From Schistocerca nitens (lineage: Eukaryota; Arthropoda; Insecta; Orthoptera; Acrididae): 64,000 bases of DNA. The first letter of the stretch is position 1. The number at the start of each line of letters is the position of its first letter. This document shows positions 45,441-54,933 of the stretch, one piece after another. A program made the translations under genes and the position numbers. The stretch is taken from contig NC_064616.1 in assembly GCF_023898315.1 (NCBI RefSeq), positions 704,535,389 to 704,599,388 on the forward strand. The letters are read 5' to 3'. The notes under the pieces are model-generated. The model saw nothing but the letters and a program-made list of their open reading frames with translations, was not told the origin of the DNA and did not search any database.

Positions 45441-45749
45441 TGCCGACATTGTGCATGCTCTGTTGCCTGTGTCTATGTGCCTGTGGTTCTGTCAGTGTGA
45501 TCATGTGATGTATCTGACCCCAGGAATGTGTCAATAAAGTTTCCCCTTCCTGGGACAATGAATTCACGGTGTTCTTATTTCAATTTCCAGGAGTGTAGCT
45601 ATGATTAAATCGTGCTCTTTGCCGAATTTACAAGGCGGCTTCCTCTTTCATTCCTTTCCCCCAGTCCATATTCACCTACTACTTTTCCTTCTCTTCCTTC
45701 AGTGGTACTGGAATTAAACCAGGGCAGTTTTCCTTAGTTTCCTTTGTAC

Positions 45750-46390
45750 AGAATCAATTGAAAACGGAGTTAAGCATTTCTGCTTTTGCTTTGCTGCTCT
45801 CAATTTCACTTCCTGACTCATTCGCGAGTGACTGGTCGTTAACTTTAGTGCCACTAACAGCCTTTACATACGCGCAGAATTTCTTTGAGTTTTGTGAAAG
45901 ATCATTAGACAAAATTCTGCTGCGGTAATCATTGCTCTCTTGACATCCAAACGCGTTCTGTTCAACATCTCTCAATCTATAGCTCCAATGCTTTGTTTTA
46001 CAGCTATTATGCAGTAGTTTCAGTTGGTCTCTCCCTTTCTTAACTGTTCTGCTGGGAACATACTTATCCAATGCATGATATGGTCAAATATTCTTTTACA
46101 CTTGAGCCATAATTCCTCTACATGCTCCTGACCTATGCTAAACGTTTCATGTTCCCCATTGAGGTATGAAACTTCTGCTTTTTCATCTAGTTTTCTGAAC
46201 ATATGTATGTTTCTACTTGTTCTAGTTGTCCTTTGTAATTTGGCAATCATTGTTGCCACAACCATTTCATTCTCGCTGTTATCAGTTTCGATGTGAACAT
46301 AAGCAGAGACTTCAGGTCTACTTGTCTACTTGTTGCCATTAGATCTAAAATATTTCCGTCATGGGTGGGGTTCCGAACCATCAGTTCTGG
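45750..46390 (-). pseudogene. LINE endonuclease/linker fragment
   Basis: Minus strand: NGNILDLMATS (near 46350), MVVATMIAKLQRTTRTSRNI (46265), EHVEELWLKCKRIFDHIMH, KYVPSRTVKKG (46065) and AKAEMLNSVFN (45760). The order and wording parallel the LINE at 27.1-27.5 kb (LDLTATNRPDL, VVIATTVAKVNK, EKLWPKYKQIINRALEKYLP), so it is the same group. It spans the end of the endonuclease and the linker before the RT. Frameshifts lie near 46280 and 46040. Confidence 0.75.
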
Positions 46391-47265
46391 GATTCCACCA
46401 GCTTCTTCCATTTCTGCCTATGTTGAGCTTCCTGTTGCAAATTCATTAATTCATTCCGGCTGTCTGTGTTAAGTCTGTGTCCTATCTGTACGGTGTTCGT
46501 AGCCGTGCTCTCTTGTAAGTATATTGGGCTGCAGTCTAGTGTTTTTTTTTTTTTTACCGTCTGCCATCTTTTCTTCCAGCGACATGGCCAGCCCACTGCC
46601 TTTTCGAGGTATTCACCCTTTCCATTATGTCACTGACTTTTGTTGTACGTTTCGTAATCAACTGTTTTTTCCTACCTTTCTTTGTATAGCCTAACATGGA
46701 TCTTTCCATTCCTCTTTGGATTATTCTAACAATAAACTAATTCAATGAGCATGTCTCACAGCCGTAATCTGTTACTGGCAGTATACATTGGTGAAAACTG
46801 TTTTCTTCAGCTCAGCTGGCATCTTGGACTTTAAGATTGAAGAATATCTTCCATAAGCTTGCCAGCTTAATTTAAAACGTCCAAATATTTCAGCTTTTAA
46901 GTCTCCTTTCACATTTACAAGTTTGCCGAATAGACATATTCTGTGACCCTTTGCAGTTGCGCACTTCCAACAGATACATTTCAAACTGGTATCCATTCAC
47001 TCCTCAAGGTGTTGGATTTATCACAGCTTATTTTTAGACCAACTTCCGATAAGACTAACCCAAGTTCACTAAAAAATATTTGAAGTTCTCCTAGATTATC
47101 TGAAAAGAGAACAATGTCATCAGAATACCTCAGGATGTTTAATCTCTTTTCCAGAACTTGAATTCCCTTTGTTTTTCAATTCAGTTTAGACATTGCTTTT
47201 GCTAGGACTGCTGAAAATAGCTTTAGAGATATAGCGTCACCTTGTTTTATATCCTTTTTAATGGT
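46391..47265 (-). pseudogene. RTE-like LINE RT fragment (different subfamily)
   Basis: Minus strand: QGDAISLKLFSAVL (motif B region, near 47240), RYSDDIVLFSDNLGELQIFF (motif C with the catalytic Asp pair, near 47140), LGLVLSEVGLKISCDKSNTL (near 47050) and KTVFTNVYCQ (46772-46996 frame). Then come TDYGCETC and GHVAGRKDGRR (46381-46596 region). This differs from the 12 kb RTE family in motif wording. It lies between two LINE fragments of another group. A T run at 46543-46554 breaks the frame. Dead. Confidence 0.72.
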
Positions 47266-47601
47266 AAATTCTTTGGATTCTTCAGAGATACCTTGCACTT
47301 ATTTGTGGTTTATTTTGATTTGACAGTATTTAGTCATGCTAGAACGACCTTGTGCTCACTAATTCATGTATCCGACATGATGCTCCCTATTTATTCAGGA
47401 TTATTTGCTGTTAGGAGGCCAAGAATGTTTTTGCAACCATTTACAGATAGATTTGGCTCTCGAACTAAGTGCTCAAAGCAATTTTCGATGAAAGCGCTTA
47501 ATAAAATTTCGGACAATGTTTTACGCCTACCACCGATTTAAAACGTTTCTTTTCGCCAACAAAACGAGAGTAGATTGAAATTACCACCAACCATAATCGT
47601 A

Positions 47602-48781
47602 CAATGAGGTGACAAAAGTCATGGGTCACCTCCTAATACCGTGTCGGACCTCCTTTTGCCCGAAGTAGTGCAGCAACTCTACGTTGCTTGGATTCAAGTC
47701 GTTGGAACTCCCCTGCAGAAATATTGAGCCATGCCGCCTCTATAGCTGTCTATAACTGCGAAAGTGTTGCCGGCGCGGGATTTTATGCACAACCTGAAAT
47801 CTCGATTATGTCCTACGAATGTTCGACAGTATTCATGTCAGGGGATCTGGGTGGCCAAATTATTCGTTCGATTTCTCAACAATGTTCTTTACACCAATCG
47901 CGAACTATTGTGACGCGGTGGCATGGTGCATTGTCACCCATAAAAATTCCATCGTTGTTTGGGGACATGAAGTCCATGGATAGCTGCAAATGGTCTTCAT
48001 GTAGCCGAACATAAAATGGGATCCAGTCCATTCCATGGAAACACAGCCCGCGCCATAATGAAGCCACCAACAGCTTACACAGTGCCTTGTTGACAACCAG
48101 GGTCTATAGCTTCGCGTGGTCGCGCCACACTCGAACCTTACCATCAGCCCTTACCTACTGAAATCGGGACTCATCTGACCAGGCCACGGTTTTTCAGGCG
48201 TCTAGGGTCCAACCGACATGGTCTCGAGCCCAGGAGAGGCGCCGCAGGAATGTCGTGCTGTTAGCAAAAGCGTTCGCGTCGGTCGTCTACTGCCATAGCC
48301 GATCAACGCCAAATTTCGCCGTACTGTCCCAAGGGATATGTTCGTCGTACGTTCAACATTGATTTTTGCCGTTATTTCAGGCAATGTTGCTCGTCTGTTA
48401 GCGCTGAAAACGCTACGCAAACGCCGCTGCTCTCGATGGTTAACTGAAGGCTGTCGGTCAAGGCGTGGTCCGTGATGAGAGATAATGCCTGACATTTGGT
48501 ATCCTCAGCACACTCTTGACTCTGCGGACCTCGTAATATTGTAATCACTAACGATTTCCAAAATGGACTGCCCATGCGTCTAGGTCCAACTACTGTTTCG
48601 AGTTCGAAGCCGTTAATTCCCGTCGCGCTGCCATAAACACGTCGGAAACTTTTTCACATGTATTATATAACTACAAATGACAGCTAATTCAGTGCACTGC
48701 CCTTTTATACTTTTTGTACGCGATTCTACCGCCATCTGTATATGTACATATCGCTAACCCATGACTTTTGTCACCTCATTG
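47602..48781 (-). mobile_element. Tc1-like transposon, family D, 1180 bp
   Basis: TA at 47600-47601 and 48782-48783. Terminal repeats of about 25 bp are identical (CAATGAGGTGACAAAAGTCA). Complete in length, but its transposase is degenerate. Confidence 0.93.
47633..48634 (-). pseudogene. Tc1-D transposase pseudogene
   Basis: Minus-strand frame from 48634 (MAARRELTAS) to the C-terminus RVAALLRAKGGPTRY at 47633. Middle pieces: RRLRSVFSANRRATLPEITA and SLGTVRRNLALIGYGSRRPT (48202-48495), then GGFIMARAVFSWNGLDPIL. The second catalytic motif is preserved (FMGDNAPCHRV, 47876-48070), and the third is readable as PPRSPDMN then VE near 47830. The expected WSDESRF is only partly visible (SDESRF near 48170). 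Several frameshifts separate these parts. Inactive, but its ends are intact, so it could be mobilised in trans. Confidence 0.8.
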
Positions 48782-49225
48782 TATGAGGTATTTGAAACGA
48801 GACTCAAGCTTTCTTTGAATCTTTCGGCACCTCAATCATCTGAGTCGACGGTCGATAGAAGAAACCAATTTTTAATCAGTTCCGGCTGTCGAGTATTAGA
48901 CAAACTACTGCTAACAGTAAAAAACACGCCGCCACAGCTGTATTCAGTCTACCCCTAAAAAAACAACATTAGTTCTATAGTAAAAATTTCCACTGAACTT
49001 ATCTCCACTTCAGCCAACCTTCAGTACCTATAACAATTTGAACTTGTGTTTTCTATTAGTGACTGGAGCTCTGATTCCTTCCCAAATGAGACAAGACACT
49101 TTAGAAGGTCTCTAGGTCTCTAGGTCTACCCTCGTCGGAGTCCCAGATGGTACAATGGTACAGCGTGATTCATTACTCCAATCAGTGGTTTCTAGTCTTT
49201 CACTGACCACTGGAGTCACTCTTTG

Positions 49226-49306
49226 CACCATCTCAAACGTCGCTTAGCAAAGCCTACAGAAATGTGTGGCTTATGAGGATTTTCTGTACCATTGTAAGGC
49301 GGCATC
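49226..49306 (+). repeat. 81-bp dispersed repeat, copy 2
   Basis: 80 of 81 bases match 43291-43371. No terminal repeats or target duplications are obvious at the edges. Confidence 0.85.
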
Positions 49307-49497
49307 TTACAACCACTCATCTACATACTTCGCCGTCATTTAAAACCGGAATTAGGTGTCATTTGATAAGTTGCACATCGTATATATGAATATTTAAAGA
49401 AGACTAGCATTGTCACATACACCTTGAAAATATTTGTTAACGCCTACTGCATGGAGGGTGATGGATTGTCTTTATTATCAAAACCCCGTAAAGAATG

Positions 49498-49700
49498 CCG
49501 GCCGGGGTGACCGAGCGGTTCTAGGCGCCACAGTCTAAAACCGCGCGACCGCTACGGTCGCAGGTTCGAATCCTGCCTCGGGCATGGATGTATGTGATGT
49601 CCTTAGGTTAGTTAGGTTTAAGTAGTTCTTAGTTCTAGGGGACTGATGACCTCATAAGTTAAGTCCCATAGTGCTCAGAGCCATTTGAACCATTTTTGAA
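49498..49700 (+). repeat. SINE type A
   Basis: Target duplication CGTAAAGAATG (49487-49497) against CGTAACGAATG (49701-49711). Confidence 0.93.
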
Positions 49701-49800
49701 CGTAACGAATGATTGTCTATACTAGCAGAGGTTGGAACGCCAGTGGAAATGAAATGGTAGGCGTAACTCAGGCCCTGGATGGAAAAGCCCGCACAGGTGT

Positions 49801-49994
49801 TGGTTCAAATGGCTCTGAGCCCTATGGGACTTAACATCTGAGGTCATCAGTCCCCTAGAACTTAGAACTACTTAAACCTAACTAACCTAAGAACATCACA
49901 CACATCCATGCCCGAAGCAGGATTCGAACCTGCGACCGTAGCGGTCACGCGGTTCCAGACTGAAGCGCCTAGAGCCGCTCGGCCACACCGGCCG
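49801..49994 (-). repeat. SINE type A, opposite orientation, 100 bp from the previous one
   Basis: Target duplication GCCCGCACAGGTGT at 49787-49800 and 49995-50008. Together with 49498-49700 it makes a head-inverted SINE pair that could fold into a hairpin. Confidence 0.95.
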
Positions 49995-50008
49995 GCCCGC
50001 ACAGGTGT

Positions 50009-51359
50009 GTTGGTCTGCTTAATACAGGAAGTAGCCCAAGTCGGACGGCCGGGGCACCTGAGCGCTGAAGCACGGTATTGTTGCGGGCCCGAAAGGATAA
50101 CCGGATAATACTTCGGAAACTCTGAAAATCTTGGACGTCACAGAGAGGAACGAAGAAGCGTTACCTCGGAAATCACGCAGGCTGGGTTATTTCCGAGGAT
50201 TTTTACCCTGAGAAGCATACCATTGTATGAATTCCTAATTAACGGGTATAGGTATTTCCTCACAAACTTTCCGTGCTGGATGACAAAAGTCTAAAATATG
50301 GTCGGTCGGCGTTCGGAAGATTCTGTAGAGAGGGAGAATATTCCGTGGTTTCGCGAGTATGATTCGCCTTCTGCAGTTACGAGGGAGGGGAGCCGAGCTT
50401 TGCTGGGAAGCAAGCGGTGGAGAGAAAGAGGTCTTCCGTTTTGGGTGCTCGTGTTTGACTGTCGCTCAGTATCAGCTGTTGTTGGTACAACCGGACTTGC
50501 TGCCTTTGCTTTCAGGAGATTTTATAGTTAGAACGGTTAGGCACTGTACTGTTGCGAACTTATACGATTCTGGGCTTCGCCTCCAGGTAAGGAGTCGTCG
50601 TTGAGTACACAGCGTTCAGTGATTGAAAGCACTTCTTCTGTATGTACTCACGTTGAGACTGGGAGTTCGCGTTTCTTGTCTGTAGAACACAGAGAGGAGA
50701 AAACAGTATTAGATTATACTAGTCAGTGGACCATCTTCTGCCGTCCTAGTGTTTAAAAGAGTTTTTTTTATTTGTGGCTGGAGTTCTTTCATCATCGCAG
50801 ACGTGTACGAGGACCGTCACTACGACGTACCGGATGCAGTACATACGGTGATATTGCTAATTGCTTCAGCTTATTAGGTCTGTAAAGCTAAACAGCTGTG
50901 ATCAGTTCAGTAGTATTTCCACTGAGGTTGCACACCACTGTAGATCATCTTTGAAAGTATTGTATTCTAATGTTTGGTACGTAGGTGATGTCAGTCATCT
51001 CGCATTATTTATATTAGATCGCGTAGCCATAAAAAGGGGCAGATTTGGGCAATTTGATCAACCATATTAGATAGGAAATTCATTTATATCTCTTTATGGC
51101 CATTGAACACTGATATATAAACATTTGTAGTATATAAAGGGATTTTAATCTACAATAAATGTATAAGCAGAAACAACATTTATCATTTTGTAGTTACTAG
51201 TTCCCTTAACCATTCATTTATGTTCATGTTGTAATTTATATGTTGGAAGGAGGGAATAGTATCACAATTAAGAGATCCTAAGATCTGCTTCAGGGGGTAG
51301 TCAGACAGGACCAAATCTTGATTTTCGCGTTCAGTATTTTCCGTTGCGCACACTCATTT
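50009..51359. other. Unclassified interval, possibly part of an old LTR
   Basis: The first ~800 bp are GC-richer and contain short open frames (up to 81 codons) but no domain. The texture resembles retroelement non-coding sequence, but I found no matching second copy or target duplication in the window. Confidence 0.3.
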
Positions 51360-51850
51360 TTACACCCGCCTGGAGTAGCGTCTTGGACCATTGTATGCCA
51401 TTCTTTTTAACAACCTACACGCAGTCATTGGCCTACGTGGTCTGTTGGTAGCACTTTGGAACTCACGTGTCATTCCTTCCTGCGACTTTATGCGATTCTT
51501 ACAAACATCTACAATGCTCAGTACATGGGGTCTGTCTGGTTTCAGTTTAGTTTTGGTTGTTCCTTCGTTGTTTCCACTTCACAGTCACGTCACCAGCAGT
51601 CAACGTGGGCAGCTTCAGAAGGACTGAAATGTCTCTGATGGATTTGTTACTCAGGAGACGCAATGACTATTCTATGTTCGAAGTCACTGAGCCCTTCTGC
51701 CCGACCAATTCTGCTGTTAATGCTTTTCTACTGACAAACAGTACTCTCTCCTTCCGTTTATACAAGAATGTCCGCCTCTCATAACATCTAGTGGTCAATT
51801 CCTTATTACATAAGGTGTCTGGATACTTTGCTCTGATAAATTATCATACG
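51360..51850 (-). pseudogene. Tc1-like transposase N-terminal fragment
   Basis: Minus-strand reading across stops: LLSNKSIRDISVLLKLPTLT followed by AGDVTVKWKQRRNN, resembling the Tc1 helix-turn-helix (x-RDIS-x-LNLP-STV-x-DV-x-VKWK). Beyond it is a degraded linker toward 51370. The sequence GGTGTCTGGATACTTT near 51820-51835 resembles a Tc1 terminus of the type that ends in GTCCGGATACTTT. No catalytic motif is visible. Low-moderate confidence. Confidence 0.45.
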
Positions 51851-52389
51851 TTATGTAAAGATATGTTTCTAATTCTCTTCGATATTTTAAAGGGGTGGAA
51901 ATAATTTCAGGTGCATTAAGATGTATTAGAAAACATTCGTTTAGGTGCTGTGGAACGACTATAATCATGATAGAACGAGTTTTTCGCTAGTGGAACTGGT
52001 AAAGACACCTTATCACCGAACATAGAGTACGGCCATGTGAGCGTATGGACGAAAGTATGAAGGTCGTAGGCGTTCCTCCGACAAATGTGGTGGTATTGTT
52101 AATGGGATACCCTATCATGAGGATTTGTGTACATAGGTGGGGTTCACGAAGACGATTGCAGGCATATTACATGTATGAGTAACGTCTCATCACTGCTTGC
52201 AATGTTCAGATGAGTTACATTCTACCACGTATTCGGATGGACTGTTTGCAACAGGTAACGTTTTTGTGTGGCTTGTGATCTATCATTCTTACGAGGGCAC
52301 TGCAAAAAGTAATATAAACTTTATTATCGCAGGTCAAGTAACTTTTACTAAATGCTGCACTGTACTTAAGTGACGTAAAGAGATGACGA

Positions 52390-53760
52390 CTTTCCGACAT
52401 ATTCACAAAGTATCTGCAAACAACGGTCGTAATGTTCGTTCAATCCCTTGATGATAGCAATTGGCTACTTGGAGACGGAGCCATTCGAGAAGCGCTGTGT
52501 GAACGTCCTCAAAGTTGGAAAACCTCTTTTCCCCCAGATGTTCCTTCAGTTTACCGAAAAGATAGAAATCGCGTGGTGGAAGATGTGGATTGCATGGAGG
52601 ATGCTTCCAAATTTCCTATCGCAAACGTTGAAACAAACCCTGTGCTCAATGCTCCATGAGCGTGTTGCACTGTCGCGCAGGAGAACAATGCCTTTGTTTA
52701 ATTTTCCACGACTCTTATTCTTATTGCATTACGCAGCGATGCCAGTGTTACACAGTACGAATCGTTATTAATGGTTGTGCTCTTTTCCACAAACTCCGTG
52801 TACACAACTCCTTTGCAGTCGAAGAAAACGGTGGCTGCGACCTTCCCTGCTTATGGCACAACTTTGGAGTTTTTCAGAGGATGCGAGGAAGTGTTTCTCC
52901 ATTCCATAGACGCTCCCATTGTTGCAAGTGTGGCCGGCCGTCGTGGCCGAGCGGTTCTAGGCGCTTCAGTCTGGAACCGCGCGACCGCTACGGTCGCAGG
53001 TTCGAATCCTGCCTCGGGCATGGATGTGTGTGATGTCCTTAGGTTAGTTAGGTTTAAGTAGTTCTAAGTTCTATGGGACTGATGACCTCAGATGTTAAGT
53101 CCCATAGTGCTCAGAGCCATTTGAACCATTTTTGTTGCAAGTGTGAAATGATGGTCCCGTCTCTCATTGCCGGTAATGGTGCGACTTCGGAAAACATTGC
53201 CTTCCACGGAGTAACACTAAAAGTCCGGAGATGGTATAAATCTTGCGCCTTTATGCGCAGGTGACAGTGATCGCGGAACCAGGCGTGAACACAATTTTCG
53301 GTACTGCAGACGGACGATTGACTGGGCACTGCCTATTAGGATGTGCATCTGCTGAGCAATATCCGTGATAGTAGATCTGCGATTGCTGGAAGTCAGTTCG
53401 TCGATTGCCTGGACACTGATCAAGGGCATACAGACGTGACTGCTGCTGTTCGGGAAGGAAAGCCATTGAAATCGATCACAGACGACAAACTGTTTTCACC
53501 ATTTCACTTCGACTGGACGCGACATTTATTTTGGTTACCATACCGGCAGAATTTCACGGTCAATTTGTGGGCGCTTTGGACGTTCTGCCCCACAAAAATC
53601 GTACTGTCCCGCGTACTTCAATTACGGAGTGCATTTCCAGTTGCCGCGCTTTTTCACTCGCCTGTTGCCCGTACCGAAGCATAACTGTGCGCGCGGTGAA
53701 CTCAAAACACGTACTCTCTTCTGACAATGCCCCACTCTTGTTGCGCAATGGTCTTACCAT
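52390..53760 (-). pseudogene. Mariner transposase relic
   Basis: Minus-strand order: VIEVRGTVRFLWGRTSKAPT (53560-53760, N-terminal helix-turn-helix), then LISVQAIDELTSSNRRSTIT, DIAQQMHILIGSAQ and KLCSRLVPRSLSPAHKGARF (53217-53429). After the SINE come AGKVAATVFFDCKGVVYTEF (about 52810), the second catalytic block with Asp in FFDCKG, then RNIWGKRGFPTLRTFTQR (about 52530) and a C-terminal CRYFVNMSES. The third catalytic Asp (usually in a YSPDLAP block) is not readable. Multiple frameshifts; inactive. The C-terminal wording resembles SETMAR-type mariners. Confidence 0.78.
52933..53131 (+). repeat. SINE type A inside mariner
   Basis: Target duplication TTGTTGCAAGTGTG at 52919-52932 and 53132-53145. 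Confidence 0.94.
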
Positions 53761-54457
53761 GAGACAACATGTGTAACTTACGTACCTGCAGGTTGTTGCA
53801 GTAAACCATCTTTGAAATGTGTAATTTAATTGTATCGGGTACTACTAAAGTGAATGAATGCAAATAATTATTACAGACATTATATATTGCTGTTATTCCC
53901 AGTGCTTTTTACGGAAAGATATCTCTTTTCTCAGAGACTTCCTGGCTCCACACGCTTCGTTAAGCAAGAAGTTTTCTCTTAGCGTCATTTAGACGGTTGA
54001 ATTTCATTCTAAATAGGCTATACATAAGAAAACTGCCAGTACACAAATCATGACCAAGTTAATTTTAAACAATATAAATCGTAACTATTGCAAACGGAAG
54101 CTCTTTTTATGTGTGACGCTGCAGCACCATTTTACCGTGCAGCTAGCAAGAATAGTTAACAGGCGACATGTCAACACTAGAGCACAAAGTCTTTGCGAAT
54201 TTCATTCCGTGTACCCAGTCATCAGTAACTATGCCTCGCAGACAGGCGGTTGAACAACATGCGCAGATATCAATATTTAAGAGAGGACGTATTGTTCGGC
54301 TCGAAGAAGCCAACTGGAATAATCGACGAATCGTTCGCTATTTGAATAGCAGCAGTGCCACTATTCGCCCATGTTGGAAGGACTGGGTGAACCACACTTT
54401 AAATTTATTTGCAACTGCGGATATGGACAATCATCAACTGTAATTTGGAATGACGAC

Positions 54458-54933
54458 TGTTGTGTCTAGACCATACAGCCCAGACACAATGCTGTAGCCG
54501 ATAGGGCACGCAAGGCTAACGCAGACGGGCGTGAAGTCTGGAACATGAGACTTATAAATGCACTAAAGAAAAATACGTAGCCTTTTTAATACTTAACTTT
54601 ATTCTCTTGTTGGAATACATCTCTCCTGCATACTCGTAAGCTATTGGCACTGATACAAATGGCGCCTTGCTAGGTGGTCGCCATTTAACTTAGCAGAGGG
54701 CTATTCTACTGTCTATCTCTCGGCAAATGAGAGCAAGGCTTAGCACGTCCAATCGCTAGCTATGTTGTCCGTACAACTGGGGACGAGGTCTCCTCAGTCT
54801 CTCGAGACCTGCCTTGTGGTGGCGCTAGGTTTGCGATCCCACAGTGGCGACACGCGGGTCCGACATGTACTACAGGACCGCGGCCGATTTAAGTTACCAC
54901 CTAGCAAGTGTGGTGTCTAGCGGTGACACCACA
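54458..54933 (-). repeat. 3' LTR (in element orientation)
   Basis: In element orientation it starts TGTGGTGTCACCGC and ends TCTAGACACAACA. The last 33 bp of pol, including its stop, lie inside it. Confidence 0.96.

Larger units (their letters stand above)
43965..45595 (+). mobile_element. Tc1-like transposon, family A copy 3 (with SINE)
   Basis: TA at 43963-43964 and 45596-45597, with the same terminal repeats as copies 1 and 2 in opposite orientation. Longer than the others only because of the SINE at 44328-44521 and its target duplication. Confidence 0.95.
47280..49130 (-). mobile_element. LINE endonuclease fragment interrupted by a Tc1
   Basis: Minus-strand pieces: AERFKESLSLVSNTS (about 48800) and MVGGNFNLLS (about 47590) flank the Tc1 at 47602-48781. 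Further on come LVREPNLSVNGCKNILGLLT and EHKVVLA (about 47345-47480). This is the endonuclease domain of the same LINE group. Bounds are approximate. Confidence 0.65.
52292..53790 (-). mobile_element. Mariner-like element with an inserted SINE
   Basis: Left end after TA: CGAGGGCACTGCAAAAAGTA, resembling mariner ends. Transposase relic on the minus strand. A SINE (52933-53131) lies inside. The right end is not clearly found. Confidence 0.78.

Noticed and set aside
50298-50604. Two overlapping 77-81 codon frames as a small gene
   Set aside because: Overlapping frames without motifs, in a stretch that looks like non-coding repeat sequence.
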